Source of the DNA: Fimbriimonadales bacterium
Lineage (GTDB): Bacteria > Armatimonadota > Fimbriimonadia > Fimbriimonadales > GBS-DC
DNA length: 64,000 nt
Reading direction: 5' to 3'
Assembly (NCBI GenBank): GCA_025998675.1
Contig: AP024673.1
Span: 1,391,221-1,455,220, forward strand
Shown: in pieces, positions 1-9,911 of the stretch
How positions within the stretch are numbered: position 1 is the stretch's first letter
How the letters are laid out: every line of letters begins with the position of its first letter
The notes under the pieces: model-generated
Database searches by the model: none
Told to the model about the DNA's origin: nothing
The model's input: the letters and a program-made list of their open reading frames with translations, nothing else
Program-made: the position numbers and the translations under genes

Positions 1-946
1 CCGACGAGCCGCGCGCCACACCGAAGGCAATCAGCCCGATGATGAGAATGGGTCCGAGCGCGCGGAGCAGTTTGTTGCCCTCGCCGCGCTGTCGGGGACG
101 CTCGGTGACCACGCGCCCCGCCTTGACCTCGACGGTGGGCACGCGGAACACCGCGCGGGCACGATCTTCGCTCTGGATACCCCGCCCGAAGTCGATGATT
201 TCGCCCACCGCGTCGCTATCGGAGACCTGGGTGACGCGGATTCGTCCGACTTCCTCGCCGCGCCGCACGACAATCATCTCCATGCCGGGCTGCAATCCGC
301 CGCGGATGCCGCGATTCAGCAAAACTTCCTGCCCCGCGCGCGTGGTCAGGATGGTCGCTTCGGGGATGGTGTAGTTGTTGATGATACGCACGGCTTCGAA
401 CGCGGCGTTGCGAATCGCTTCCTGGACAAGGGTGTCGTCGTCGCCTGTGTAGCCGGGGCGTCGGTTGCTGAAGCCTGTAGCGACCGCGCCGTTAATCGGC
501 TCGCCCGAGGCGATATCGATGACGCGCACGGTGATGACCACCTGCGCCTGCTTGGGGCTGCCCACGAAGTTCACCGCGTTCACTTCGCCCGTGATAAGCG
601 ATTCCGTTTGCAGCGTGCGTCCCAGTCGCAGGAACCCGGTTTTGTCCAGGGGCAGCGCCAGGTCAAGGTCGCGCAGCTGCTGTTCGATTTCGCCGCGCGC
701 CAGCACTTCGAACTTGCCTGATTTTTGATACTCTCCCGCCACCGCGTCGGTCGCCGCGCGGGCGATACTGGCGCCGCCGTAGCCGCTCTTGTTCTCGAAG
801 TTCAGCACTGCCACGCGCGGCAGTTGCACCAGCTGGGCGTAGGCGCGCGCAGCGCCCAGTGGGTAGAGCAGTCCCACCGCGAGCATGCTCAGCACGCCGA
901 GATACGCTGTGCGCGTTGTCCAAGTTCGTCTCATCCGTGTTTTCAC
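1..946 (-). CDS. CsgG-like secreted protein, 3' end outside window
   Basis: The open frame runs off the left edge, with about 315 residues visible. The start is placed at GTG 946 because AAGGAGGAG lies 8 nt upstream; an in-frame ATG at 934 is the alternative. The N-terminus has Arg/Thr-rich residues followed by a hydrophobic segment ending near AYAQ, consistent with a signal peptide. The next part (VAVLNFENKSG, then RGEIEQQL and SLITGEVN) resembles the CsgG/TolB-N type fold seen in proteins that scan for paralogous outer-membrane or penicillin-binding-activator-like lipoproteins. Near the visible end a hydrophobic segment (ILIIGLIAFGVA) suggests a membrane anchor. It lies 29 nt downstream of the giant propeller gene on the same strand, so the two are probably co-transcribed. 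The family call is by eye; the precise role is unknown. Confidence 0.6.
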   Translation of the reverse strand, partial: MKTRMRRTWTTRTAYLGVLSMLAVGLLYPLGAARAYAQLVQLPRVAVLNFENKSGYGGASIARAATDAVAGEYQKSGKFEVLARGEIEQQLRDLDLALPLDKTGFLRLGRTLQTESLITGEVNAVNFVGSPKQAQVVITVRVIDIASGEPINGAVATGFSNRRPGYTGDDDTLVQEAIRNAAFEAVRIINNYTIPEATILTTRAGQEVLLNRGIRGGLQPGMEMIVVRRGEEVGRIRVTQVSDSDAVGEIIDFGRGIQSEDRARAVFRVPTVEVKAGRVVTERPRQRGEGNKLLRALGPILIIGLIAFGVARGSS

Positions 947-975
947 CCTGATTGCTCCTCCTTCATAGTCTGTTC

Positions 976-3900
976 TCAGCGCGTGAGCACCAGCGGCGCG
1001 GTTGCGCGAGCAACCTGACCGTCTTCGCTCACGGCTCGAATCTCGATGGTGTAGGCGCCGGGCGGCAGCGCGACGCCGCTCTGGTCGCGTCCGTCCCAGG
1101 TGGCTTGCTGCACGCCGCTGCGAGTCGCCTGGTTGAGCAGTTGGCGCACGAGCTTACCACCCGACAGAACATTCACCTGCACGGTCGCATCGCCTGTCAG
1201 CTGGAAGGCGACGGTGTGCTGGGCGCCGCGCCCTGTCTGTACCTGCACCTGCTGGATGCGCAGCAGCCCGCCGCTGGACGCCATTTCGAGGCGGAATCGG
1301 CTCACGCCGCTGGCGTTGGTGCGGAAGGTGTACGCGCCCGTTGTGCGCAGGTAGCGTCGCTCGCCCGTTTCGAGGTTCACCAGCACGAGGTTCGCGGCGC
1401 GCGGCAGCTGCTGCGCGTCGGGCCAGTGCAGGCTCACTTCGCGGTTCGGTTGGCTGGTCTCCACCGTGAACTCCCAGCTTGCGCTGCGAGTGGCGGGCTG
1501 GATGTCCACGCCGTACACGCCGCTCTGTGCGCCCCAGCTCAGGCGCGGCAGGCTGATATGCACATAGTCTGCACCGACAGGCGGCGGCTTGAGCAGGTCG
1601 TGCGCGTGGTCATAGCCCGGGGTCGCGCTGCGCGACACACCGATGTACGCGCGATCCTTCAGGTCACCCGACTGAACCTCCAGCGTCAATCGCCAGCCGC
1701 CCGCGTCGGTGTTCGCGCTTCGGCTGGACGCGCTGGCAGCCGCGGCAGTCGGCGGGATAATCAGCGTCGTCGCGCGGTAGGCGTACACCCAGTAGCCTTC
1801 CCAGACCTTCATGCGGGTGGTCGCGGCGTAGCTGCCGAACGAGTAGCCCCACAGCGCGTTCGCCACGATACCCTTGCCCACTGCTGTCGGCAGAGAGACG
1901 GCAGTGCTGGTGTCCGGATCGATGAACTGCACCTGGCTCCAGTTCACATCGAAGGTGAACGGGTTGCCAATCAGGTTCCAGCCGACCTGCAGCGGAATCT
2001 CGAAGGGCTGGCTGGTATTGGCGGGCGCGCCCTCTGTGGCGAGCGGCAGGTCTTCCGAAGTCTCGAGGAAGTAGCCGCGTCCGAGCTGGAAGCGGTTCGC
2101 AGGCGCGTTCGGATAGAACACATAGCGCGACTGGCTTGTATCCCAAGCAAAGAAGCGGAAGGTCGCCGCCGTCGGTACATCGAGCAGGTCGCGTACATCC
2201 TGCGTGTAGTCATACGGCGCGGAGACCAGGAAGCGTCCCTTGAAGAAGGTGCGCAGCGGCTCCGACTTGAACTCGCCAATCACAGTGTTCTGGCCCGAGT
2301 TCACCGTAATCGTGCGCTGGTTCGGCGTGAAAGTGAACCCTGACTTCACAGGAATGACCACATACTCGCCGGGCGGCACATTCGTAAAGCTGTAGTTGCC
2401 GTTCGCGTCGGTGGTTTCGGTGTCTATTTCCACGCTGCCGAAGAGCAGGCGTACTGTGACCCCTGGTTCAGGCGCGCCGCCGAAGCGTCGAACGATGCGT
2501 CCGGACGCCGAGCCGGGCGGCAGCAGCGCCAGCTGGAAGTTGAGCGTCGAGGTCGTGTTGGCGGGCACGGTCAGCGTCTGGCTCTCAGGCGCGTAGCCGG
2601 GCGCGACTGCGGTAATCACATATTCGCCCGCGGGCACAGTGAAGGTGTAAACGCCGTTCGTGTCCGTGGTCACATCGGCGCGCGTGTTCGTGCCCGCGAC
2701 GGCGGTCACCCGCGCGTTCGGAATCGGGTTCCCCGTGTCCGCATCGGTTACCGTGCCTGTGACGGTGCCCGGCTCAGGCTCCAGCACGAAGTCGCCGACA
2801 TTGGTGGTCTGTCCCGATTGCACCTGCACATTGCGGTAGACGCCGTCGGGCGTGGGCTGCACGGGCGGCAGGGTATAGCCGCCGAACGCCAGCGCGGCGA
2901 CGGTCACATCCCATGTGCCCACAGGCACACGCGGGATGAGAAAAGTGCCGTCGGGGTCGGTGACAATCTCCACCACGAGTTCGGGGTCGGTGGTGTTGGT
3001 CGCCCGTATCAGCGCGCCGCGCACGGGCTGATTATTGATGTCGATCACGCGCCCGCTAATCTGTCCCGGCGGCGTCGCCAGCATAATCAGGTTGATGGTC
3101 GCGGTCTGAGCGACCAGCGTAACGGTCTCTGGGTGCTGGGTCTTGAAGCCGGGGCGCTCGGCGTCCACGATGTAGACGCCTGCTTCCAGACCGACGATTC
3201 GGTAGAAGCCGTTCGAGTCGGTAATCGCGTAGCCCGCGTCCACTCCCGCGACGCTTACGGGCGCGACGCCAATCACACGCACCAGCGCACGCGGCAGCGG
3301 CGTGAAGGTGCGCGAGTCGGGATCGTACTGGCGCACAACGCCCTCCAGCACACTGTGAGTCATCCAGCCGAAGGCGTTGTGGATAATCTTGTTGCGGTAC
3401 GAGCGGCACCACAGGGCGCCTGTGGGACCTTCGTTGTAGGCGGAGTTGACGCCCTCAATACCGAACGCCATGAAGCCGACTTTGGAGCGGTTCGCCGTAT
3501 TCGCGTAGTACGAGCCTGCCTGGTTGGAGTCGCCCAGCAGTGTGCCCGCGTTCACGCGCGGCTGCGTGTAAGTGTAGGGCGCGCGCGCGTTCGCCGAAAC
3601 ATCCACCGTGTCAATCCAGACCTGGTTCCACGCGGCGTCCGTGTAGAGCGGACCTGTACCCGCGCCTACCGGCGGAATCACATCGAAAGTATCGAAGGCG
3701 GGCAGCACCACATACTGCGCTGGATGCGAGAGACGGAGCGCGTCGGGTTGATCAGGAACTATCGAAGTCCCCTCAAAGCGAATCCAGATAGGAATCCCGC
3801 CCGGGTTATTGGCGAACGGGTTGGGGTCTTCACCAGCAGGCGCGGCGACCCCTGCCAGTATGTGTCGCAAGCCCTGGTAGGGAATGAAGAACACATCGTC

Positions 3901-6462
3901 GGCGGTGTCGCTGTCAAAAGACACCTGCAGGATGTCGTTCATAAACTGGTTCGCGACTGCGCCGCGCAGGCTGAGCGCCCATGCGATGTCCTGACCACTG
4001 AAGAGCATACGCCCGCTGCCCTGCAGAAAGTTGCGAATCAGGGTCTGCACTTCAGGGTCAAGGATGTGTCCGGGACCTGCCCACACATTACCCGCGTAAG
4101 GACTGCCCCAGATAACAATTCGCGTCGCGTGCAGTTTCTGTCGGAATCCACCGGTCAGGTCGGTCGGCTCCCGCTCGAAGCGCGGTTGATACCCTGCCAG
4201 CACGGCGGGCGTAATCGGGTTGCGGCACTGCACACGCCAGATGCTGTACAGGTTGCCGTAGGTGGTGTTCTGTCCCAGCGTGTCGGAGCGCAGGAAGAAC
4301 CCCGGCGGCAGGTTCGGGTGCGGGATAGTACCGTCGCCATGAATGACCAGCGGCGTGCCACTGGGGGGTTGAGTCAAATCGAACGGCGGCTTGCCGGTCG
4401 GGTTGTCCGTCCAGTAGCTCTCCACGGGCTGCCAGGTCGGGCGTGTAATCGAGTTGCCGATGGCGTCGACGCGGTTCTGCACGAAAATCTGACCGCCCAT
4501 GTAGTCCGACACGAGCAGGATATTGTGCGCGCCTGTGAATTGCTGGGTCGTGAAGCCCGAAATGTTGTCATAGATGAACTCGTTGCCGGCATTATCGCGC
4601 ACAATCACATCCAGATAGAAGTCGCTCGGCACATCAGGGGTGCGCCATGTGGCGACATACCAGTCGGTCGGGTTGCCGTCGTCGTCCAGCTCTGGCTGCA
4701 AGAGAAGCGTGTCATCCAGATTGCCGCCGAAGCCCAATCGGACGAGGCTGTAAGGCTCTTTGTACTCGTAGGTTTCGGGATGGATGGCTTGCTGACCCAC
4801 CTCTACGAACAGCGGTACATACGCCTGCCCCTGATCGACCAGAATTCGGTTCGGGAAGAAGATATCGAACTGGAACAGCTGGTAGAGGCGATGCTCCAGC
4901 CCTTCGGCGTCCTGCTCCGCGCTGTCGGGGTCTTTGAACTGTACGCGCACGAAGTCGATGCCGCTCTGCAGGTCTACCGCACGCACTTTAATAGTCACCG
5001 TGTCGCCCGGGAACGATTCTTTGGGGCTGACGATGGGCAGAATATCCACGATGGGCGGCGTGAGGTCGAACACCAGCGTCTCCCAGAGGTCGTGGACGCC
5101 CGGACCGGGCGATTCGGCGCCCTGCGTGCGTGTGGAGTGGTACGCCACCCGGTTGCGTGTATCGATGGCGGCGGTGGGGTATTTCGCGCCTGCGGCAGGC
5201 GCGAAGAACGCCACGCCGGGCACATCGGGACGCGCCAGCGCGGAGACGCTGGGGTCCGTGGTGAGCGAAAGCGTATTCGCCGCAGAGGGCGGCTCGGGCA
5301 ACAGCGCAGGTGTGTAGTAGATATCGTAGATATTGTCCGCCACATCCACACGGTCAGACGGTTCGCCCAGCTGGTGAGGCGTACCCGACTTGCGCGTGGA
5401 CGAAAATACCAGATACGGCGTGTCGCCAATCTGCGCCCATGCAGGCTGACGGTCGCGTGGGCGGTTCCCCGAACCGTCCACGAAAGTGGTCCACTGCACA
5501 ACGGTCAGTGTGTTGAAGTCCAGCATGTAGAGGTAGCTGGTTCCATCAGAGGCGATTCGCGCAAACGCCACGCGGTTGCCGTCGGGCGACCATGCAGGTT
5601 CGACATCGTTTTCGCCTGCATTGGGGAAAGTGATGCGTCGGAAGAAGGTTCCATCTTCGAACGGGCGTCCGTCGGTGCGCGCCACATAGAGGCGATAGCG
5701 ACGGTCGGCTTCCGTCTCACCCGTGAGCAGGCGGTTCGAGGCGAAAATCACCAGGTTGCCGCCGGGGCTGAGCGTGGGGCGGAGGTTCTGCGTCACGCCA
5801 TTGTTGTCGGAGGTAATGACCACGCGCTGGTTGGTGGTCAGGTTGCGCACGACGATGTTGTAGCTGCCCGCCGCGCTGCGGTTCGCATAGGCGATGATGT
5901 TCGCGGCGTTGTTAATAGCTGGCTGAATCTGGCTCCCGAACTGCTCGTCGGGGGTATCTCCCGTGACGGCTGTGAGGTTCGTCAGGTTGCTCAGATACAG
6001 CTGCGACCCTTCGTCCAGGTCGCCCCGCCAGATGCGATAGCGCGGCGTGGGGTTAATCAGTCGCCCATCTGGTCCGACTCCGCCCGCGTTGCTGGAGAAA
6101 TACATTTTCGCCGCGCCGGGGTTGTAGACGGGGTGGATTTCGTCGGGCGCGGCGTTGGTGATGTCGCGATCCCAGCGCGGCGCGCGCGTGCGCTGTCGCC
6201 GCTGTTGCAGTTGCTGATGGAACTGCTGCGGGTCGAACAGCCCGTTCTTACGCCACTGCACGCTTCCGCTCTGCGGCGCACGCTGTGGCGCGATTTTGTA
6301 GTTCTGGGGTGGGATGGGTTTGTAGGTCGCGCTGGGCTGCGTCTGTCGCGCCGTCCGATCGCGGTAAGCGTCCGCGGTCGTCGACGCGCCGTCCTGCGCG
6401 TAGCCTGCCCAGGTCAGTAAAAGCCCCACCAGTGCCAGCTGCCATCGCCATCGTCGTATCAC
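976..6462 (-). CDS. giant secreted propeller / CarboxypepD-repeat / FlgD-like protein
   Basis: A protein of 1,828 residues. The start is GTG 6462, with AGAGGAGG 10 nt upstream and a signal peptide (IRRWRWQLALVGLLLTWAGYAQ region) right behind it; the frame stays open further upstream only by chance, through coaE. Residues about 107-400 hold TolB/WD40-like (PD40) strands such as PAWSPDGNRVAFA. A central region has no family I can name. Residues about 1040-1400 hold four carboxypeptidase regulatory-like beta domains (GxVTDADTGNPIPNARV-type). The C-terminus is a FlgD-like Ig domain (WDGRDQSGVALPPGAYTIEI). This arrangement is typical of exported surface or outer-membrane-associated proteins of environmental diderms. 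No catalytic residues were recognised, so no enzymatic function is assigned. A long antisense open frame covers most of it and is a coding shadow. Confidence 0.85.
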   Translation of the reverse strand: MIRRWRWQLALVGLLLTWAGYAQDGASTTADAYRDRTARQTQPSATYKPIPPQNYKIAPQRAPQSGSVQWRKNGLFDPQQFHQQLQQRRQRTRAPRWDRDITNAAPDEIHPVYNPGAAKMYFSSNAGGVGPDGRLINPTPRYRIWRGDLDEGSQLYLSNLTNLTAVTGDTPDEQFGSQIQPAINNAANIIAYANRSAAGSYNIVVRNLTTNQRVVITSDNNGVTQNLRPTLSPGGNLVIFASNRLLTGETEADRRYRLYVARTDGRPFEDGTFFRRITFPNAGENDVEPAWSPDGNRVAFARIASDGTSYLYMLDFNTLTVVQWTTFVDGSGNRPRDRQPAWAQIGDTPYLVFSSTRKSGTPHQLGEPSDRVDVADNIYDIYYTPALLPEPPSAANTLSLTTDPSVSALARPDVPGVAFFAPAAGAKYPTAAIDTRNRVAYHSTRTQGAESPGPGVHDLWETLVFDLTPPIVDILPIVSPKESFPGDTVTIKVRAVDLQSGIDFVRVQFKDPDSAEQDAEGLEHRLYQLFQFDIFFPNRILVDQGQAYVPLFVEVGQQAIHPETYEYKEPYSLVRLGFGGNLDDTLLLQPELDDDGNPTDWYVATWRTPDVPSDFYLDVIVRDNAGNEFIYDNISGFTTQQFTGAHNILLVSDYMGGQIFVQNRVDAIGNSITRPTWQPVESYWTDNPTGKPPFDLTQPPSGTPLVIHGDGTIPHPNLPPGFFLRSDTLGQNTTYGNLYSIWRVQCRNPITPAVLAGYQPRFEREPTDLTGGFRQKLHATRIVIWGSPYAGNVWAGPGHILDPEVQTLIRNFLQGSGRMLFSGQDIAWALSLRGAVANQFMNDILQVSFDSDTADDVFFIPYQGLRHILAGVAAPAGEDPNPFANNPGGIPIWIRFEGTSIVPDQPDALRLSHPAQYVVLPAFDTFDVIPPVGAGTGPLYTDAAWNQVWIDTVDVSANARAPYTYTQPRVNAGTLLGDSNQAGSYYANTANRSKVGFMAFGIEGVNSAYNEGPTGALWCRSYRNKIIHNAFGWMTHSVLEGVVRQYDPDSRTFTPLPRALVRVIGVAPVSVAGVDAGYAITDSNGFYRIVGLEAGVYIVDAERPGFKTQHPETVTLVAQTATINLIMLATPPGQISGRVIDINNQPVRGALIRATNTTDPELVVEIVTDPDGTFLIPRVPVGTWDVTVAALAFGGYTLPPVQPTPDGVYRNVQVQSGQTTNVGDFVLEPEPGTVTGTVTDADTGNPIPNARVTAVAGTNTRADVTTDTNGVYTFTVPAGEYVITAVAPGYAPESQTLTVPANTTSTLNFQLALLPPGSASGRIVRRFGGAPEPGVTVRLLFGSVEIDTETTDANGNYSFTNVPPGEYVVIPVKSGFTFTPNQRTITVNSGQNTVIGEFKSEPLRTFFKGRFLVSAPYDYTQDVRDLLDVPTAATFRFFAWDTSQSRYVFYPNAPANRFQLGRGYFLETSEDLPLATEGAPANTSQPFEIPLQVGWNLIGNPFTFDVNWSQVQFIDPDTSTAVSLPTAVGKGIVANALWGYSFGSYAATTRMKVWEGYWVYAYRATTLIIPPTAAAASASSRSANTDAGGWRLTLEVQSGDLKDRAYIGVSRSATPGYDHAHDLLKPPPVGADYVHISLPRLSWGAQSGVYGVDIQPATRSASWEFTVETSQPNREVSLHWPDAQQLPRAANLVLVNLETGERRYLRTTGAYTFRTNASGVSRFRLEMASSGGLLRIQQVQVQTGRGAQHTVAFQLTGDATVQVNVLSGGKLVRQLLNQATRSGVQQATWDGRDQSGVALPPGAYTIEIRAVSEDGQVARATAPLVLTR

Positions 6463-6532
6463 TGCGTTCGAACCTCCTCTTCTGTAGTCAGATTCCGTAT
6501 CACTGGCGATACTCCTGCCCGATTTTGACGCC

Positions 6533-7159
6533 TCAAGCCGAATTCCGTTGCGCTTCTGAGTATACCTGCTTGTTTTGCGTGAGGGCGCGCCAGATTCGAT
6601 GCACCTGCGCTTCGACCTGCTCGAGGGAGCGATGGGTACGGATGACCCAATCGGCGAACGCGGTTTTGCATCGGGTGTGCAGTTGCGCGCGCAGGATTTG
6701 CCGCGCGCGCTGCGGCGAGACGCCGCGTTCGAGAAGCCGTTTCCGCTGAAGCGCAGGCGTCGCCTGCACCACCACAATCGCGTCGAAGAAGCCCTGAAGC
6801 GCGACCTCGATGAGGAGCGGTACCTCGATAAAAGTGGGCACGGGCGACGACTCGTGCGCCTCCAGCTGCGCCTGCAGGGCGCGCACCACCGCGGGATGCA
6901 TCACGCGATTCAGGCGTCGCCGCGCGGTAGCGTCGGCAAATGCGAGCGACGCGAGCCGCTCCCGCGCCAGCGCGCCGTCTGCCGTTGTAATCGCCTGCCC
7001 AAACTCCCTGACTAACTGCTGCCATAGTTCCGTCCCTGGAAGGAGGAGCGTCGCCGCGAGCGTGTCGCTACTGACGCCGCGTGCGCCCAGCGACTCGAAG
7101 AGACGCAAGACGGTGGTCTTGCCTTCGGCGACGCCGCCCGTGATGGCAATCCGTTGCAT
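6533..7159 (-). CDS. coaE: dephospho-CoA kinase
   Basis: 208 residues, a normal length for CoaE, which phosphorylates the 3'-hydroxyl of dephospho-CoA in the last step of CoA synthesis. The Walker A motif is GGVAEGKTT at residues 8-16. The substrate region SSDTLAATLL follows, and the lid region has FIEVPLLIEV and the usual RLLERG segment. Its ATG overlaps the rpsA stop by one base (TAATG), so it is translationally coupled to rpsA. Confidence 0.93.
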   Translation of the reverse strand: MQRIAITGGVAEGKTTVLRLFESLGARGVSSDTLAATLLLPGTELWQQLVREFGQAITTADGALARERLASLAFADATARRRLNRVMHPAVVRALQAQLEAHESSPVPTFIEVPLLIEVALQGFFDAIVVVQATPALQRKRLLERGVSPQRARQILRAQLHTRCKTAFADWVIRTHRSLEQVEAQVHRIWRALTQNKQVYSEAQRNSA

Positions 7160-8661
7160 TAATCATTCGCGGCTTCGGCTTCGGTTCCTGCCGTCGAATC
7201 GGTGTTTTCAGGCGGATTCGGCGCTTCCTGCGATTCGGAGCGCAGCTGCTGGAGTTGCGACGAGAGCCGATCGCCGATGGTGAACCCGCCGCTCTTGCTG
7301 CCGCCCGTGCGCTGGCGATGTTCCTGAACGGCGCGCTGCTCTTCGGGCGCGCGCAGGCTCAGCACCATGCGTCGTCGGCGCGGGTCCAGTTCAATAATGC
7401 GCCCTTTGACCACATCGCCGACCGCGACGACCTCTTCAGGGCTTTTGACGCGCTTGCTGGTGAGTTCCGACAGCGGCAGGAACGCCTCGACGCCCTCGTC
7501 CACGCGAGCGAACGCGCCCGTGCGCGCCAGGCGCGTAATGGGCACTTCCAGCTCCTCGCCCTCGCGGTACTTCTGCGCCGCGACATGCCACGGGTCGGGC
7601 ATCACCTGGCGGCGGCTCAGGGCAACCTTGCCGTTCTCAGGCTCCAGACGGATGACCACCACCTCGATCTGGTCGCCCTCTTTGATGACCTCCCGCGGAT
7701 TATCGACGCGCGCCCACGACAGTTCGCTGACATGCAGGAGACCCTCGTACTCGCCGATGTCCACAAACGCGCCGTAGCCTGTGATTCGTTTGACCACGCC
7801 TGTGAACCGATCGCCGACTTTCAGTGTGGCGAACACGCGCTCGCGTCGCTGGCGCTCCTCCTCTTCGCGTTGACGGCGCAGCTCCTCATCTGCCAGCTTG
7901 TTGGAGCCGACCGCCTTGCGCCGCTCGTGGTCGAGGTCAATCAGTTTAATCGGCAGCACCTCGCCGACCAGCCGATCCAGCTGGTTGGGCGGCAGGCGTC
8001 GGGCAATCTGGCTGGCGGGCACAAAGCAGCGCACGCCGATATTCACCACCACGCCGCCTTTGACCGCGTCTTCGACCATCGCCTCCAGCGTCTCTTTGTT
8101 GTTGTACGCCTCGACGATCGATTCCCAGAGCTTGTCGAAATCGGCTTCCCGCTTCGAGAGGACGGGCGCGCCCCCCTCCCCGCGCGTGCGCATGACCTTC
8201 ACATCGATCGTATCGCCGACCTGTACCACATCCTCCGCCGAATCGACCTTGCCCGTCGCCAGCTCCTCTTTGGGGATTTTGACTTCGGTCTTCGTGCCGA
8301 CATCGACCAGCACGGCGTCTCGGTCGACCTGCACCACCGTCGCCTGGATTACCTCGCCGGGTTCGAATGAGGGAAAGCTCTGCTCGATGGCTTCGTCCAT
8401 CGAGAGGGTTTCCCCTGTTGCGGGGGTTGATTCCGCCACCGCGGCGACAGGCGCAGGCTCTGGCGCAGGGGCGGTTGGCGTCGTTGTCTCTTCGGGCGCC
8501 TGCTCTGGCGCCTCAGCGGTCGACGCAGTCGCTTCGATGCTGTCCGCAGGCTGTTCAGTGGTTTCCGCGCTCGGCTCGGTCGCGATGGTCTCCACTACAC
8601 TCTCGGTCGCCTCCGTCGACTCGGTCGTCAGGTTCTCACGGGTCTGTTCGTCGCTCCACAT
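7159..8661 (-). CDS. rpsA: S1 RNA-binding protein, ribosomal protein S1 type
   Basis: 500 residues. About 90 acidic, Ala/Thr/Glu-rich N-terminal residues of low complexity are followed by four S1 domains, at roughly 105-170, 190-255, 282-350 and 370-440. The third is the most canonical (GVVKRITGYGAFVDIGEYEGLLHVSEL split over two strands). The C-tail is polar. AAGGAGGT lies a few bases before ATG 8661. Four S1 units is fewer than the six of proteobacterial S1 but usual in many other phyla. It heads the rpsA-coaE pair, 31 nt after nagA. A role in translation initiation on structured mRNAs is known for the family. Confidence 0.9.
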   Translation of the reverse strand: MWSDEQTRENLTTESTEATESVVETIATEPSAETTEQPADSIEATASTAEAPEQAPEETTTPTAPAPEPAPVAAVAESTPATGETLSMDEAIEQSFPSFEPGEVIQATVVQVDRDAVLVDVGTKTEVKIPKEELATGKVDSAEDVVQVGDTIDVKVMRTRGEGGAPVLSKREADFDKLWESIVEAYNNKETLEAMVEDAVKGGVVVNIGVRCFVPASQIARRLPPNQLDRLVGEVLPIKLIDLDHERRKAVGSNKLADEELRRQREEEERQRRERVFATLKVGDRFTGVVKRITGYGAFVDIGEYEGLLHVSELSWARVDNPREVIKEGDQIEVVVIRLEPENGKVALSRRQVMPDPWHVAAQKYREGEELEVPITRLARTGAFARVDEGVEAFLPLSELTSKRVKSPEEVVAVGDVVKGRIIELDPRRRRMVLSLRAPEEQRAVQEHRQRTGGSKSGGFTIGDRLSSQLQQLRSESQEAPNPPENTDSTAGTEAEAAND

Positions 8662-8692
8662 GGTTTCACGGACCTCCTTCAGGGCTGTTTAC

Positions 8693-9895
8693 TCAGTTCG
8701 ATGCAGGGTCAGGGACTCCTGCCAGTGATGCGTGCGGATCGTGCAAAACGCCGTCGATATAAGTATACTCCACTTTTTGCGTGTGTGGGTTCCAGAGCAG
8801 CACATCGGCGCACGCGCCTGCGCGGAGCGTGCCCAGATCCATCTCATAGCCGAGCGCACGGGCAGGGTTGGCGGCGCACACCAGTGAGGCGACTTCCAGC
8901 CCCAGCGTCTGGGCGCAGTGGCGCAGGCATGCGTCCATCGCGACGGTGCTGCCCGCCAGTCCGCCTGTTTCCGCCATCCGCGCCGCGCCCTCCTGCACCA
9001 CGGCGCGATGCCCCCACAATTCGAAGGTGTAGCCGTCGGGCATGCCCACGCCCGTCGCACCGTCGGAGACGCAAATCACGCGCGTAGCGCCTTTGGCTTT
9101 AATCAGCAGTTGCGCCGTCGCCGCGTGGGTATGCACATTATCCCAGATAATCTCGGCGGTCAGTTCATCGTGGAGCATCACCGCGCCCGCCAGTCCGGGG
9201 TCGCGATGCTGGAACGGGCGCATCGCGTTGAAGGTGTGGGTGGCATGGCGTGCGCCCCACTCGATTGCCTGCACCGTCTGCTCGTAGGTCGCGTCGCTGT
9301 GCCCGATGGAGACAATCACGCCCTCCTGCGTGAGGTACTGGATGACTTCCCGCGCGCCCTCCAGTTCGGGCGCAAGCGTCGCCACGCGCAACTCATTAAT
9401 TAAATTGCCCAGTTCGGTTTCCAGTTCACGCACGCTGGGCGGGCGGATGTATTCGGGCGGTTGCGCGCCAGCGCGTTTGGGGTTGATGAAGGGACCTTCC
9501 ATATGACAGCCCAGCACGCGCGCGCCGTCTGTGCCGTTCCAGCGTACCTCGCGCGCCGCTTCGATGCATCGGCGAATGGCATGCCATGGCGCGGTCAGCG
9601 GGGTCACGAGAAACGCCGTGACGCCGTGCAGGGCGAGCCGCTGGGCAATCGCGCGAATGGCTTCGGGCGTGCCTTCCATCATGTCGCGTCCGAAGCCGCC
9701 ATGCACATGCAGGTCAATCATGCCCGGCAGCGCAATCAGGTCGCGGGCGTCCACATCGGGCGGTTGGATGCCTGCTGTGTGCGCAGGATCGTAAGGCTCC
9801 CACGCAACGATTCTGCCTTTGTCGATGACCAGCGCCTGATGCGGATAGCGTCGCCCATCCGTTGCCAGCGCGCCGCAGTAAATCCGAAACGCCAT
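8693..9895 (-). CDS. nagA: N-acetylglucosamine-6-phosphate deacetylase
   Basis: 400 residues in the amidohydrolase fold. The enzyme converts GlcNAc-6-P to GlcN-6-P and acetate in amino-sugar or cell-wall recycling. Visible residues are DLHVHGGFG (metal-site HxH), GCHMEGPF (metal Glu), SIGHSDA and ATHTFNAM (metal His) and ICVSDG (catalytic Asp). The frame is open to 9949, but ATG 9895 begins the typical N-terminal strand. No Shine-Dalgarno is seen; instead a TACACT hexamer sits 8 nt before the ATG, which suggests a leaderless message. It is not next to other amino-sugar genes. Confidence 0.92.
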   Translation of the reverse strand: MAFRIYCGALATDGRRYPHQALVIDKGRIVAWEPYDPAHTAGIQPPDVDARDLIALPGMIDLHVHGGFGRDMMEGTPEAIRAIAQRLALHGVTAFLVTPLTAPWHAIRRCIEAAREVRWNGTDGARVLGCHMEGPFINPKRAGAQPPEYIRPPSVRELETELGNLINELRVATLAPELEGAREVIQYLTQEGVIVSIGHSDATYEQTVQAIEWGARHATHTFNAMRPFQHRDPGLAGAVMLHDELTAEIIWDNVHTHAATAQLLIKAKGATRVICVSDGATGVGMPDGYTFELWGHRAVVQEGAARMAETGGLAGSTVAMDACLRHCAQTLGLEVASLVCAANPARALGYEMDLGTLRAGACADVLLWNPHTQKVEYTYIDGVLHDPHASLAGVPDPASN

Positions 9896-9903
9896 GCGGG
9901 TTA

Positions 9904-9909
9904 AGTGTA
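9904..9909 (-). promoter_or_regulatory. probable -10 element of leaderless nagA
   Basis: On the minus strand this reads TACACT and ends 8 nt before the nagA ATG at 9895, with no ribosome-binding sequence in between. The same arrangement precedes rimO and several other genes in this window. Transcription would start at or next to the ATG. Confidence 0.5.
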
Positions 9910-9911
9910 CC

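Noticed and set aside
2818-6420. 1,200-codon open frame on the plus strand
   Set aside because: It is antisense to the propeller gene; composition (many His/Arg/Val) is that of a GC-rich shadow, with no signal or domain.
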